Assembly: GCA_023333565.1 (NCBI GenBank)
Contig: JAJKFH010000520.1
Coordinates: 496,001 to 560,000, forward strand
Origin: Puffinus mauretanicus
Taxonomy: Eukaryota; Chordata; Aves; Procellariiformes; Procellariidae
Direction: 5' to 3'
Length of the DNA stretch: 64,000 nucleotides
In this document: positions 33,121 to 46,966 of the stretch, in pieces
Position numbering within the stretch: position 1 is the stretch's first letter
Layout of the letters: every line of letters begins with the position of its first letter
The notes under the pieces: generated by a model
What the model was told of the DNA's origin: nothing
What the model saw: the letters and a program-made list of their open reading frames with translations, nothing else
Databases searched by the model: none
Translations under genes and position numbers: made by a program

Positions 33121-36100
33121 TGATGACTGATTTTTGCGATTCAGGTCACAACTCCCTCTTCCTCTTGACCAACAGAAAGATGGATTTAACTCAAGGTGGA
33201 TGTCCTTTTGAAACTTTAATGATGTCTTCCCTCTTATTGTGTGAGTACAAGATTTTTCTAAGCTATTTCTTAAAAAAAAATCAATACATATGGAAAACAA
33301 GACAGAAAATCACTGATGAGAGAAATTGAAACATAGACACCCACAGCAACTCCTTAGCTTTGTTGCAGCGTTCTCTGATGTCGGGGTTTCCATGTTTTCT
33401 GTCTTTCACTTACATGTCTGAAACCTCGAGGTTTCTTCTTCTCCACAAAGAGACAGAGATTGTAACATAACTCCCCAAATGGATTCTACCAATATAATTT
33501 GTCTTCCTTAGATTTCTACCTTCCTTTTTCACATCAAGCATTTCCTCTGTTGTCCAAGTTTCAAGACTGTTCTCATCTACCTTATCCCTTGAGTCAACTC
33601 ACAGCTAAGTTATACATACTTGCTGCTTTTAATCTTTCTGGCTTCATTTTCTTGTGCTTTGTGAGAGTAAGTGTTCAGACAAATGGTTTAGAAGACATTT
33701 TTCAAAATATATATCACACTGTGCTCTGGCTTTGTTGTCTTTTGTTTTTAATGTTGAGGGGAGGGGATTACCTACTGCAAACTGGATTGGCTTCTGAAGG
33801 GTCCACCCTTACCTAGTTAAAAAGGTATTTTTTGCACTTATTCTGGATGTTCTGCTCAGCTCTGTTAGAAGGCAAAGCAAATGAACTGAACCTTTGAGTG
33901 ATGTTGTTATCCTGGAGAAAGTAGCCATCTACAAGCAGGCTTGTTTTTTAGCACAAAACAAGGTTTAAAGGAAGCAGTTTTTCACTAGTGAGAACCAACA
34001 GAAGTACTTAAGACGGTAAACTACTGAATTTGTTCAGCAACATGCAAAGTTGTTTAGGAGTTGACCAGTATAGGCAAAGGTTGCAACTGCAGGCACATGA
34101 CAGACACAGCTGAAAATTCAAAAAACAAATAGAAAATGGAGCAATAAGTTGTCATGACAAGAACTGAAGAAAGAGAGCTCCTTCCTCCTATGTCTGGAAG
34201 AAGAGGCTTAGGACTTGAGAAGGGAGGCTGTTTCCTCAGTGAACCTAGAGAAACAGTCAGCTTGTACAGACAAATAAAATTGCATCCAAAAAATTTCAAG
34301 TTTTATCATCAGTTTCTTCTAAGGTGCAAAAAGATACCCCAAACTCTGAAAAATAGCCAAATAGAAAGCCCACTATATGTTTTAGAAGAGTAACATAGGA
34401 ATCACAAATAAACAAACACAGCAAGTTACCCCCAGGGTGGTAGGATTTTCCTATGGCTTTATGTCCACCAGCAGTCCTTCCTTCAACTGCCCTTCACTGC
34501 TCTGCCAGCTAGACAGAGGCACTGCTTTGACCCATTGCAAAACACACATATACTAGCTGGCTACCAGTACACATATATTGATTAGCTGACTGCTGCCAGG
34601 AGGGTGTAATCAAATTTAATTGCGCAGAAGTATGTGAAAGGGGACACTGATTTGGGTGTCTCTCTTCTGCCCTCCTGCTGATTTTACCAAAATGTGTAAG
34701 AAAGTATTTATTAATTGCTAAAAGGTACAGGCAGGGATGAGCCCTCTAACATTCCTACAGTAGTGGATTTTGGGAAAAGGGGTTCATAAGCTCTCCCTAA
34801 ACTGCCTCTGCCACTGACCAAGGCAGTATCCCAGTGGGTAGATGTGCCACTGCTGTGAGCTGGGAGGGTATTTCTTACGTTCTTAAATGCGAGGCATATG
34901 AACCTATCAAATGTGGTTGAAGTTGGCTGACAGCTTTAGAAGTTATGGGGACTGTGGGAGAATTAATAGGAAGGGAGACTGTAAAAGCTTCATTTCCTTA
35001 GAAACCAGGCAAAAATATTCCAACCCATTATCTCTTTATGAATTATTTCTGTGAAGATTGCCTTTACATGCTTTAAATATCTAAGCTACACTGGTAGAAA
35101 ACTCAGAGTGTACAGGCTTTTCATAAATGTTTTGAGATTATGTCTTTATTTGCTTGAGAAACACAAGAAAGCAAGAAGGTACAGATAAATATAGCAACTT
35201 TTTTTTACCCATCTAAATCTAAACAGTGCATTTCTCTATTTAGCATGCCAACTCCTGCTATGAAGCACAATTCACAGCTGCTCTGCTCTCACTCCAGATT
35301 GCCGTGTCTTCACAAGAAGAGCAGGATTGAAAGGGGTCACCTCTGAGGCTGCATCCTCCAGTAGACCTGTCATACACACCCTCACTTGTGGCTAGAAATT
35401 GTTAGAGTCCTTGCAGTGCATCAAGTCTGTAGTGTAGACATTGTTCCCGTGCAGCAATTCCAGAGCATTTATTACTTTAATTCTGAAAGGAATATCTCTA
35501 CTGCGAAGAGACCATAGGAAGTAATTGGCTTTTAACCAGGCAGCATGTGCAGCCTCCTTCTGCAGTTTGTGGTGTCTCTGTGGAGGTACGCTGCACTTCT
35601 AATTAAACCTCAAGATTCCTTTTTTTTTTTTTTTTCCCTTCTACTGTGACATGAACAAGCTTTGTGTTTTATAGCAGGGACTGGTATTTTCATGATATGT
35701 TCTTCCAGACACTTGTGAGCCTTAGCTCAGGTTGACCAGGGAATCTATCAAATACATTGAGGTTAACAGTGATAAATCCAGACCCTTATTAATTTTATAC
35801 AATTAGCTTTTGTAGAATTTCTTCTTTTTGTTCTTATTACTTTAGGACTTCATTTGAAATACAGTAGTGGAAATATAACCAAATCTGAACTCTATTAACC
35901 TAGTTATAGATCTGTATCCTCTTGCTTCTTTAAAAAATTGCTAAACATATTCAATATTATAATAATGCTTGGAGCTTGGGTATTATTATATATTCTGTAT
36001 ATTAAAAGCTGGCAGGTAGGTAATACCAATTTAAAAAGAGAAAATAGATGCATAAAGATTCAGTGGTGAAAGGGAGACACTGGAAAAAGCTGGAAAAACA

Positions 36101-36149
36101 GCATTCAAAAGTGACTAGTCTCTGCTGAAAATTTATAATGATTATCCTT
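33121..36149. other. Unique AT-rich DNA, no gene seen
   Basis: No repeat or exon recognised apart from a 16-base T run at 35620-35635. The part 35430-35615 has an enhancer-like texture (TTATTACTTTAATT, AATTGGC, TCTAATTAAA) but too little to call. Confidence 0.45.
35620..35635. repeat. Poly-T run
   Basis: Sixteen consecutive T on the + strand. No retroposon body is recognisable on the minus-strand side, so a tail origin is unsupported. Confidence 0.9.
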
Positions 36150-36420
36150 GTATTTTTTCGGTCCGGAATTATCACTGGCCTTGGAAACAGCCCTTTGAAA
36201 TACGTGTTTCAGAAGCATTCAGAGTTGGTGTAATATCCAGCCCTTAGAGCAGAGGGATTATGGCCAGTAGCTCGATCTAATAATTAATCTGGTTGCAATC
36301 TTTATGAGCTGAGCAGCTCAGCTTCTTATGTGCTATCCTATGATTTTTCGCTACATGCAAATACTTCTTCATTAACAGCAGAGATTTATCCTTGCTTATA
36401 GGGCCAATGAAGTTTATGTT
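36150..36420. promoter_or_regulatory. Candidate conserved noncoding block
   Basis: Unique sequence with closely spaced words such as TAATAATTAATCTGG near 36278, the palindromic GAGCTGAGCAGCTCAGC near 36307 and ACATGCAAATAC (octamer-like) near 36353. No frame is kept. The imperfect palindrome and octamer-like word make it one of the better enhancer-like stretches in the window, though conservation is untested. Confidence 0.27.
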
Positions 36421-38190
36421 TTCCCTTTCAGGAATATTCATGTTAACAAGGTCTGAAATTTTTTAGTACAAACCACCACAATGATAGAAATCAAGACATT
36501 TCATTGGTGAGGATAATCAGGGACAGTCCTCTGCTCTTCAATGTCTATAGACTGAGATTAGAGCTCTGTTTTAGAAGATATGCTGTCTCTCAAACTGAAT
36601 TTAAAGATCTGAGGGAGAATATAGTGGCTGAGGTTCCTTAGCATGAACTTTTTACCTGGGCAGACTAGTAGTCCCTGATAATCTTTACATTTCTGGACTG
36701 ATACGAAGTTCTTTTTGAATTTAAACAAATGACTACTTTTAAGTGCATATATTTTGGTCCAGCAAGATATATGTGCACAGTAGGCAGTTTGACTGAGGTA
36801 CTGGTGTTTCAAGTAACTATCTGAAATTTTTCTCTTCTTCGTCTTTGTGTTTAAATGTACAGCTTGCCACTGCATAATTGACATGAAATTTTGATATTTT
36901 AAATTCAAGTATCCCACACTAATCTGGCTATTGAACTGGTTTAACAATCACAAAAGGAATTTTAGGCATTAAGAATCAAATATGTAACATAAATATTAAA
37001 TCTTTATGATTTCTGTCAAAATTTTAAACTGGTTTTAAAGCTAGATGGAGACTATTTATTTATTTATTTAAAATAGGCTTTTAAAATGGTGTAAGAATCA
37101 CAGGAGGAACACTAATCTTTAATATTTAAAGAAAATTGTTAATATTTAAATGCTGAAATATATTTCCTATTTTAAGTCAAAAAATTAGAGCTATAAGAAA
37201 ATAAACTAAAATAAAAATGGGTAACATAAATCAATGAATTGCCCCTATTCTAAATAGCCCATCATTGCTAAATATTTATTTAAAGACTAAAACATTAAAA
37301 ATTATGTTATATACAAATTAACTTGTGGTTATTTACGAAATTCTTATTAATAGTTGTTGGACACTGATTATTTTGTAACTCTCAGCCTTGCATTGGCTGT
37401 GGTTACAGCTTCTCCTCTGTAAAAAACCCGAACACTTCCAAACACATCTCACTTGGAAAGCAAATTATTTGGCAGCAGCAGTAAAACACAGAAATGCTTT
37501 CTTAAATTTCTCATTTTATTTTGATTGTTGAAAAAAGTTATGGTTTAGATTTTTGGATCTAGCTAAACAGTACAAAAGAAGCAAAGCTGGCTTTCTGGCA
37601 CATATTTTGGATTGATCCCTTTTCCTAGGTTTGTTTCTGTTCCTAGCAGTTAGGAGAGTCAAAATGTTTTGGATCTGCAGAACCTGAACTAGAAAATGTA
37701 ATGAGAAGAAGATTTATTATGAGAAAGCCAGCACGCCATTCTTTCTTTCCTTCCCTCATTGGTAGGCATTTTCTGAAGTGTAAGACAATGTTTTTCATGT
37801 CTTCTAGCTCATGAGCAGACCAGCCAAAACACACAGGACAGAAAAATCTAATGAATATCTTTAAAAAAAAAAAATTCATGCATGTGAATGAAGTCATCAT
37901 AGTCTGGAAGTTTTTTGTTGACTTCAAGAAAATTTGTCAAGTCCTGCCAGTGGCTGTGTATGAATACCCAAAGATCTTTAATGCACCTTTATTACATAGT
38001 TCGCCCTTTTATGTTGTCAAATTCCTTGAAATGCTTCAGTGTAATTACGTGTTTCAGTGCACAGCACAATGCACAGAGGTAGGCTATTCATAAATGCTCC
38101 TTTTCTCATCTCCCTCTTACTGTGGCACCAAAGTTTGAAATCCTTCCTACTGAAATTAAGGGAAACTCTCCAAGGCTGGAGACTGCACAG
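36421..38190. other. Unique, very AT-rich DNA, no gene seen
   Basis: Includes a short TATT repeat at 37054-37071 and strongly AT-rich sequence at 36950-37350. The 129-codon minus frame at 36558-36947 has no family resemblance. Confidence 0.45.
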
Positions 38191-38540
38191 AGAGTGGCTT
38201 TATAAGAGCAAAGTCTTGCTTTTGGCATCATGGTGTGGCTCTGGTGGACCCCAGCAGGACGTCCTAAGCGCTGGCAGATGCAGGTGTTGGTGGAGGTGGC
38301 TGGAGCCGGTTCAGGACTGACTCCCAGCAGAGCCCCTCTCTCTAGAGGCACCGACTCTCATGCCAGCCCCCAGCCTGACCACTGTGGCAGGAGTGCTCGG
38401 CTGGAGGAGGAGCGCGTGGGGGACAGCTCTCCTCTGATGGACCAAGGGTGCAAAGCTGCTGGAGATGCACAGCGTGGAGTCTCTTTCTCACCACCTTCAG
38501 ACCAATAGATAAGGATCCCAATAAAAAGAAACTTTCTTGG
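38191..38540 (+). other. GC-rich islet with open frame and AATAAA
   Basis: A 300-base GC-rich segment in otherwise AT-rich DNA. The + frame 38230-38508 is open and ends in TAG at 38506-38508; an AATAAA follows at 38520-38525. The minus strand is also largely open (38106-38351 and 38342-38620), so composition alone could explain this. The peptide (for example PDHCGRSARLEEERVGD) is unfamiliar. It could be a lineage-specific transcript end, an insertion of unknown type or chance. Confidence 0.25.
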
Positions 38541-41500
38541 TTGCATGTATGAATGGTGTCTTCTGGATTATACTGTAAATGCATCTCCTCTCTAATGTGT
38601 AACAGGGAATAATTTCTCATCGCTTACTGACCAGGAGAAAAATGCAGTGTACTCAACTAAGAGTGATGTGAGCTGATATTTTTTCTAAATGGTCACCGAG
38701 AAAGAAGAGGATGGGAAATGAAACATATTTCTCTCACAAGGAGAGAGGAAAGTTGAAGAAATATAATAACAGGATAAGAAGAAAATAACAACACGTATAT
38801 AGTTAATAAGCATAATAAAGTTAACATACAGTGAGAGAAAATAAATGTAACCCTTTGATCTTTTAACAGATAGACTTTGTATTCAGTGAAATTTGAATAT
38901 TTAAAAGATAATATCTCCTAATTAGCTCTTTCTTTAGCCCTTGGTAAGAATATCCAAGATTTTCATGCTGGGGAATATAATCCGTTGAGATTCACATGGC
39001 TAATAGTCCTCGTGGTGTTACTGAGTGCCTCTGCCCCTGCGTGACGCTGCGGTGAAGTCTGTGCAGTCTGCCCACACCTGGAAACCAAAGCTAGAGATGC
39101 CAGAGAATACTCTCCCTGGTGTTTTAAAATGGGATATTTTGCCTCAGCAAGGAAAGAATGAAGAAGATTTAAGGCAAAGGCTGGCACGTGGAAATCCTAC
39201 TGTTGGTAGCAGGAGAACAGCCATGCATGTACTGAGCAGGGAACATCCCACATCCCTCCACTCGGCCTGAGGTGTCCTAACAGAAATGGTCTGCAGAGCC
39301 AGAAAAGGACCCAGGAGTGAGGAAGCATTTTAAAAACATTTCTCTCCTATTATTTCTTCCCCTAGACAAACAAACTAATGCTCCATGGTGGTTATAAAAA
39401 CATGAAAATTGGCAGCATATATTATTGAGTGGAGATTTTTCTGCAACCATTTTCTTTAAAAAGTAAATGTCATTTTCACATTCACTTATATAGTGCAAGC
39501 AAATCAATGTTCTTAACTGAAAAATGCTTTGGAAAGCAATACTGTATGGGATCCTTTACTGCAGGTACAACGTCTGAGCTAGATGCTCAGGCTACTTCTG
39601 TGATCAAGAGTGGTAGACCTTTCCAGAAAGAAGCTCCGCTCCATCCCACCTCCAATCAGAGGACCTCTCACTCTCCACTGAATTTAAGGGGAGCTCAGCC
39701 TACCAGCTTAGAGCAGATGCCTAACTTCTAGGCTGTTAAAGTGAAGCGAGATAGTCCCACAGATAGTAGGTGGAATAAAAATGTCTGTGATAGAGATACT
39801 GAAGTTTTACAAGGAGATAGAAGCAAGCAGAGTGGGCTTGTGTAGGCAAGTATATAGTTTATTCCAGATGGTGTTTTGCTTCAGTAAAAGCTGCAGATTT
39901 TCTTAAAGGCACTTCTGTGCCTTTCATCGTAGCATTTGAACGATTTGCAACTGATGTATTCTTAGAATTTATAAAAGACATCTCTAACAGAAGAATATAT
40001 GATGGATGTCATGAAGCACTGGTCTTGGCAGGACAGAAGATGAAGGAGGAGAAATTGTTGTAGCTGCATTAATAATGAGAGGACTCGGGAACACACAGCA
40101 AGCTGCAGTGAGGGACCGCAGCTGGGAGCCCCTGAAGGAAGCAGTGAAATATACTCACTGGCCACAAATGCAGCTGCTTCTGGGACCAGTTGACATTCAA
40201 GAAAAACCTCTAGTGAACACACAGGACATTCTGGAGAAAATTCCCAGTGTTTTGAACACAGATTTCTGTAGAAATTATTCTATCAACGCCTACAATAATT
40301 CCTGTCTCAAAAGTGTGTGCATTTTAGAAAGTGCCTGGGGAGTTTTTAATTTGTTTTCTTGTTTAAACAAAATTCCTTACCCAGCACCATAAACAAGGAG
40401 TTTAAGAAGGCAAATAACAGAACATTCACGCACACGGATACACAGATACACACACACTCCAAAAGCATTTGGCCAGCTAACACATGATGTGCCTTTTAAG
40501 TATTTTGTTCCCAGAAAATCTAGTATCTTGAAAACCTTGTGTTCAATTTCACTCCTGGGTTTCAAATGTGGGCTGAGACTGTGGGAAATATCAAATTACA
40601 TCATTCTTCTCCTCTTTTTTCTTTTAAATAGTCCTTCATTTATTAGTGCCTTCTAACTACTTGCACGTAAAGATAACTTAGGGAAGAGAACTCCAAGACA
40701 GACATGGCAACCCTTTTCTATTTCGATCCAAATAGGGAAGAACATTAAAACAGGAGTCCTCCTTCCCGACTGAAAAACCTAGGTAAGCATATTAAAAAGA
40801 TATTAGTTACAGAATTAAGAATCCACATTTCAATGTGCATTCCCAGACAAAATAAAGATAGTAGTAGAGCCAAATCTGAGATTTTCTGTTAAGGAACCTG
40901 ATCACAACAATGCTGTAATTATACACAGAAATTGTGAATAAAGATTAAACATGTTAGATGAAGATTAGATGTGGTTTGAATTGAAACCCCAAATATGGTA
41001 AGGACTAGGAGTGCATAATCATGGTTCCAAAACAGAGTGTGCAGGAAAATCAGCTAGTTTGGAGATCAGCTCAAATACAGCTTTTGACTGCATGGCCTCA
41101 ACAGCCTTAGCTATAACAATAAATTGCCAGGCTGTGATATAATATGAGTATTCCTGCTGAAACCAGAGGCGCTCATTGACCTGTGTGTTATGAGTCACTT
41201 CACTTTTGCTCCAGTTTTTCTGCTCATTCTTCGTCTGTCTTTACTTATACTCCAGACTAAACTTGGATTAGAATTTTTCTTGGTCATTGGTACTGGCATT
41301 AGTGTAGTAAAGGATATAAATAATAAAACAATGCAGTTTATACACAAAATTACATCATTTCAGACCAACATGATCCACATGTACTTTAGACTGTTTATTA
41401 TTAAAATGTCAATAAAACTTTAGTTATCATGTTATCACAGTTTCTTTTTTAAAAGAATCAACAGTAGAGTTTCTTTCTGTTATTTCTGGCAAATAAGGAA

Positions 41501-44500
41501 CAAGTGTGACTTGACTCTCTTACCCACAAAAACACAACGTGAAGAATATGCTTTGCGATGTAACGTTCCTAATGAGTTACATGTGTCTTTGGCTGCCTCT
41601 ACCAATGCGACCATGGAAAACACTGGGTTATGTCCTTTTCCTGGCTCATCCGAAAGAAAACAAAACAGAACATTAAAGGTCCGTGGTGCTGTAGTATGGT
41701 TTTATTTGTCCTAGGAAGTGTATATCATGTACCGCTGCGAAGACATATTGCTCTGTTCTCTTAAAAGACAAAAAAAGCAGAGATGACTCTGCTGTATGAC
41801 TAATAACAGAGTTCTGAGGAGATACTTCAAACTCAATTTATAAAAGCTTTGCAGCTCAAAAGGTGACATGAAAGTTGAAAAGGATAAAAGAACCAGTGTT
41901 TTAAATGGAAATAAAAGAAGAAGAAGTGCCTTTGATATAAATAAGAGAATAACAGCAATTTCTGAAACACAGTAATTCTATCCAAGTAAAGATATCTTAA
42001 TGGTTATGGGTAATAACAGGTAGTTTGCAACCGCAGAGTCAGTCAGGTGCATATTAAATTCATCAAAATAAACCTCTGACGGTCACCTCTGTGTGTGACA
42101 ACCAGAAAATAAATAGAATTAAAGTACAGATAAAGATTCAAATAAGGTTAAAGGAATAGAGAAGGCAGAAGAGCATTAATAATGAAGTAAGATAATAAAA
42201 GCTAAATAAGCTGAGAAGAAGGATTGTCTTGGCCCTCAGTTTACATATTGCCTTCTTCTGTGAGTGAGAAAAAGAAGAAATAATGCAGTAATAACATTTG
42301 CTAGACTTACCTCACAGGCAAGTTGAAGAGATTCATTAAGCAATATTCCTATGGTAGTTGAGGGTTGAAAGCACTATGTAAGCATAAATTTTATACCACT
42401 AATCAAGTGGCTCAAATCAAACCTTTATATCCAGGCAGAAAAGCTACATGGCACTGCAGAAAAGGCAAAGATGATATTTAAGACAAGAGAAAAACTAGAG
42501 AAGAGGCAAAGCAGATGACAAGGAGTGGGAAAAAGAAAAAAAGAGCTTTAAGAATATAAAGAAATAATTCTCTCATGTAGAAGATATAACGGAGGAAAAG
42601 AATGAGCAATACTAATATCACAGTCTGCTTACTGCTGAGATTTACTCACTGAACTGAGGTGCCCCAGTCAGGATCCTAAGCTGGATCCAGCCAGCCGAGC
42701 TGGCAGCCTTAAATTATCAGTTATCCACTGAAACCGTCCTTCTGAAATAAACCCCTGAGCTGTCTGACCATGAGCAGGCAGGAGTGAGTCCCTCTTCCAG
42801 AGGAAGAGCCAATCTGCCAGGATCCATTTAAAATTTCAGTTGAAGCTTCATGCTTAAGGTGGGGGGCTGCTTTCCTTTGTCGTTTCCTAATTTAGCATAT
42901 CAATGAAGTGTCTGTAGCCTAAAAGCCCCAAGTCTGCAGCCTGAAATTAAATAACGTGGTTACTCTCTTCTTAAATAATTAAATTAACAAGCTGTATAGG
43001 TGGTGTGTCCAAAGACAGTCACAGTTTTTCTCGGCATCGGTGCCCTGTTTCAGACACAGATATCAGACATTGGATTTAGGGCTGGCTGGAAAATGGGATT
43101 TTCCATCTGTGAGTGCCCATGTTGGTAGCTCAACACCAGAGACACAACTGGGGGAGACCCAGGTTCAAGTTCATGCTTGACCTCGACTGGAAATCCCTGG
43201 CTCATAAAATAGACTTGAAACTGTCTTTTCTGTATCTTCAAGGCGTCCTTCACCTTGCATACAAGTCCATGGGTTACCCTGAAGACCTCCTCTATTACGT
43301 GTTAAACCAAAACTAACTGAAAGATCCTAATTTCGTTCTAATAAAAGGTATAAACAATTTTGACAATTTTAACCTGAGAGCTTAATTCTTTTCAAAAGAC
43401 TCACCTCTTCCTGAATATATTGGGCTTTTTCTCATTTTTTTTAAATCCAGGAAAACGAAATCAGCAATGTCAGTGTGTGAGTGGTTTTGTTGCCACTGTA
43501 TAGAAGGCCAAGACAAGAAAATACAGTATTAAAATGTTATTAAGTTTTTTTGATTCTAGTCATTGTGGCCCACACTGAAACAATGCAGAATAGAAAATAC
43601 AATAGCAAGAAAAGTACAGTATCTGCATTTCTATACTCATTCAAAAGAGAAAGCAGAGGGAAACGTTTGCTGTCTATTAATAATCTGAATTGATATACTG
43701 AAGTATGCATCACTGAAGGAGGGACATTTCTGTGTAGAAAAGGAAAATCTGCATGAACTCAGACTTGTCAGTGAGGGGATGTGGAGAATAACTGTGTGAA
43801 CCGCCATAGCATCCTCTGTGACTTTCCAGACCAAAACGTAGAGTTTATATGAGGAACACACTTATACTCCAAGGAAAATAGAGCACAAATGATTGAGCCT
43901 TCATGGGTTTCCTCACCTCCAAAAAATTACTTCTTTCCTTAAATTGATTTATCTTGGTATGGACTCATGTTGGCAGAGCCTTATTAAATCCCTGTGTACG
44001 TTAGCTAAATCTCCACAGACAACAGAACTGCTTCTGTTTGACTGTTTCTGTGGCATGTTCCCATAAAAAGAATGCATTAGATGATTGTTAATGTGACAGT
44101 CCTTCAAGGCAAAGTCTATTTCATCAGTCAAGAAGAAATCTTCATGGAATACTACTAGAAGAGATTAATGTATTTTAATTTTACGAGACTTTCATTATGA
44201 AAGGAATTTGAATAATTTAATTTGAGAGCATGTTCTCAAGTGATTTTTTAAATAGTTTTAAATTTTATTTTTTTCTTTTTATTGTTGACTGTGCCCTATA
44301 AGAAGTCTGAAAATAATTTTCCCCTACAAAATTCTTTCCCTTTTTCCCACATGACAAATTTTATTTCTTTTCCTCCTGTTGTTTCAATGCAGTTGAAGTG
44401 ATTATGATGACTTTTATTTAAACACATATCTCAAACCTATGTGCATAGCACCTTATGTTGCCAAAATACTTTTGCTCTGAGAGCAGCTAAAATAAAAGCA

Positions 44501-44946
44501 TCATTTTAGTGCTAGCTTGTTGCTATGATGCCTACAGGAGAATCACAAAAACAGTGATGTCTCCACTGTTTACATGAATCTAGTGCCCACTATTTGTATT
44601 GCTTTAGGCCAAAGCAGGTGAGGAAGCGAGGGGCTTGTCTCCCTTGCAGCCTTCTGGAAACACCATGTTTAATTTCTTTGGTTTAACGCAACAGCACTAG
44701 CAGGATTTCTGGCTGTAGTATACCACTAACACCTGTTCAGTGAGGAACAGATAATGTGATGTTATCGTGCTGTTCTTGTCACTTGAGCTCCAGGTTTAGT
44801 CAGGATCATTCAGAGGCTGATAGTCTGCAATGATGAATGCTGAAAAAATGGAGATTATTCACCCCAATTTGATCTCTGAGGAATCTGTGCAACGCTTTCT
44901 GAGATTACGGTTTGACACTGTAACATGTTCAGTAACAACACTTCGC
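38541..44946. other. Unique AT-rich DNA, no gene seen
   Basis: About 6.4 kb without recognisable repeat or exon. It holds a short CA-rich run (40427-40458) and a slightly GC-richer part at 40060-40220. Small frames on both strands show no family resemblance. Confidence 0.45.
40427..40458. repeat. CA-rich microsatellite, imperfect
   Basis: CACGCACACGGATACACAG-type imperfect run of about 30 bases. Confidence 0.75.
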
Positions 44947-45184
44947 TTTTCCTTTTCCCTCTTTTCCTTTTCCTGCTTTTCCTTTTCCTTCTTTTCCTTT
45001 TCCTTTTCCTTTTCCTTTTCCTTTTCCTTTTCCTTTTCCTTTTCCTTTTCCTTTTCCTTTTCCTTTTCCTTCTTTTCCTTTTCCTTTTCCTTTTCCTTTT
45101 CCTTTTCCTTTTCCTTTTCCTTTTCCTTTTCCTTTTCCTTCCCTTGGCTTCGCTTCCCTTCTCTTCTCTTCTCTTTTTTTCTTT
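44947..45184. repeat. TTTTCC hexanucleotide repeat, about 240 bp
   Basis: A long pyrimidine-only tract built of TTTTCC units. The left part (44947-44992) is interrupted, the core from about 44993 to 45140 is nearly perfect with one TTCTTTTCC interruption near 45070, and the right flank degrades into CTTCCC and TTCTC variants. Because six is a multiple of three, all frames stay open. The apparent Phe/Ser (plus) and Lys/Arg (minus) proteins of 117-148 codons are artefacts. Strict purine/pyrimidine asymmetry with mirror symmetry allows triplex (H-DNA) formation. Confidence 0.97.
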
Positions 45185-46924
45185 CATTAAATGTTTTGTA
45201 TTTCCCATTGGCTATGTGCTTTGATCTGCTTCACAATGTAGGTCAAAACATGAACCCTTGCCAGCACAGATGGTGAGACAGTGAACTGAAGTGCTGGAAT
45301 AAGAGGCTGGATTATGATGGGACTTTCTTATGCCTGAACTGCTACTGAAACTTTTCTTTTAGAGGAATTCTTAACTATAGACTCAATTCTGCAGGTGGTC
45401 CTTACCTACTGAGAAATTGAGATATTTTAAGTGCAAAGACCTAACAGAGTTCAAAGTAAGTTTCTTGATGTATGGGATATAAGCAAGATCCTTAAACCTT
45501 CTGCATTATTGTTACTCAGGTGTCCATCTTGATTTTTCCAAATAAAACGTCCAGCAGTCTTGAACTAGGGGCAAGTGTCCAGTTTCCTCTTTTTTTTTAA
45601 TACCATGATGCTATAAAATCCTTGTTTCCTGAGATGAACTGCACCTCTTCTGTTGAGTTCCAGTCAAGAAAATGTTGAAAGGTGATGACAGCCCATCAGA
45701 GAAGGTTGTAATGGAAGAGGGAGCTTCCTCACTCATCGATTACTTGAAAAGGACATCATACCCAACAACATTCTCAGTTTGTACAGAGAATATAGATTAA
45801 ATTTTGGGTACTACAGAACTCTGAAAAGTAGAGGTTTAAACAATGAGTTGTATTTTAGAAGATTCATGTAATTCAACAGTAACTGGAAACCATGTCCCCA
45901 TTTTAAAACAGATTTGTCTTGAAATGTTTTTCTTCACAGAACTCACAAGTATGTATAATCCTAACTTTTCTCAAGAAACCCATTATTATTTTATAGGCAA
46001 AGACAGATGAGACAGCTCTTTAATTGTTTTAATGCATTCAGTAGAACTCACACTATTAGAGCCATTAGAGCAATGTAAATAGTATAGGAGTTTATCTTTA
46101 ATTTTAATGTACTTCAGATCTGGGGACCGAAGAGCATGACACTGCCACTTTTGAACAGCATTCGGTCAGAGGTGTATTTGTAGTTTGAAATTATTTCCAT
46201 TGCAGCTTACTTTGATTTAATAATTTTATACATTTATGCAGTATGCCATAGAATGACATGAAGATGTGTTAATCCATAGAGTCTGTTCCAAGTCTCTTAA
46301 TTATCCAGTTTTATTATTAATGTCTGAAATCTGCATAAATTCATCTTGCAGTATAAACCTGCAACACTCAGTAACGCCCTCAAAATTACTTCTGATCTAT
46401 TAATGTTTTCAGCTAGAAAAAACCTTAACAATCTCTTTCCTTAAGTCAAGCTTTAAAAAATGTGCTTAATTAAAACAAAAGTTTTCAAAAAGGATTCCTT
46501 TTTGCAACATCCATAGCTCTTAGGACAATGCATTATACTCAGATCCATGCCCATGGGTTTTGGTTTGAGAATGTTGTAACTTTGATCTCCTCATTATGGT
46601 CTCAGTGATAGACCTTTGTGCCAGAAGAGAAATTATGCTGTGCAAATGGCCCAGGGGTATACAGAATGATGACTACAGCCAAGGTATGACACCAAAACCC
46701 CACAAGCCAAGACTTTTACCAGAGGACCTCATGCCTTGAAGAGAGAAATCAGTTTGTTATTCAGCTTTGCTGGGTTCCTATAAATGTTCCCTTAGACCCT
46801 TAGAAGTAATTTTGTTTTAACAAACAAGAGGCCAGTTGTCCATTTGTCAATACCCTGATCTATGCTATTTGATTTTGTTCCTGAGCCTGTTTCCCTTTTC
46901 TTTCTTCATCTTTGAATAGAACTT

Positions 46925-46966
46925 AAAAAAAAAAAAAAAAAAGAAAAGAAAAAAAAAGAGAAAGAA
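46925..46966. repeat. A-rich tract
   Basis: Eighteen A in a row, then GAAAAG-interrupted A. Confidence 0.9.

Noticed and set aside
36558..36947. 129-codon minus-strand frame
   Set aside because: There is no recognisable domain, the sequence is AT-rich and no splice or promoter context supports it.
44830..45276. 148-codon Phe/Ser-rich frame (plus) and 117-codon Lys/Arg-rich frame (minus)
   Set aside because: Both are translations of the TTTTCC hexanucleotide repeat, whose period keeps every frame open.
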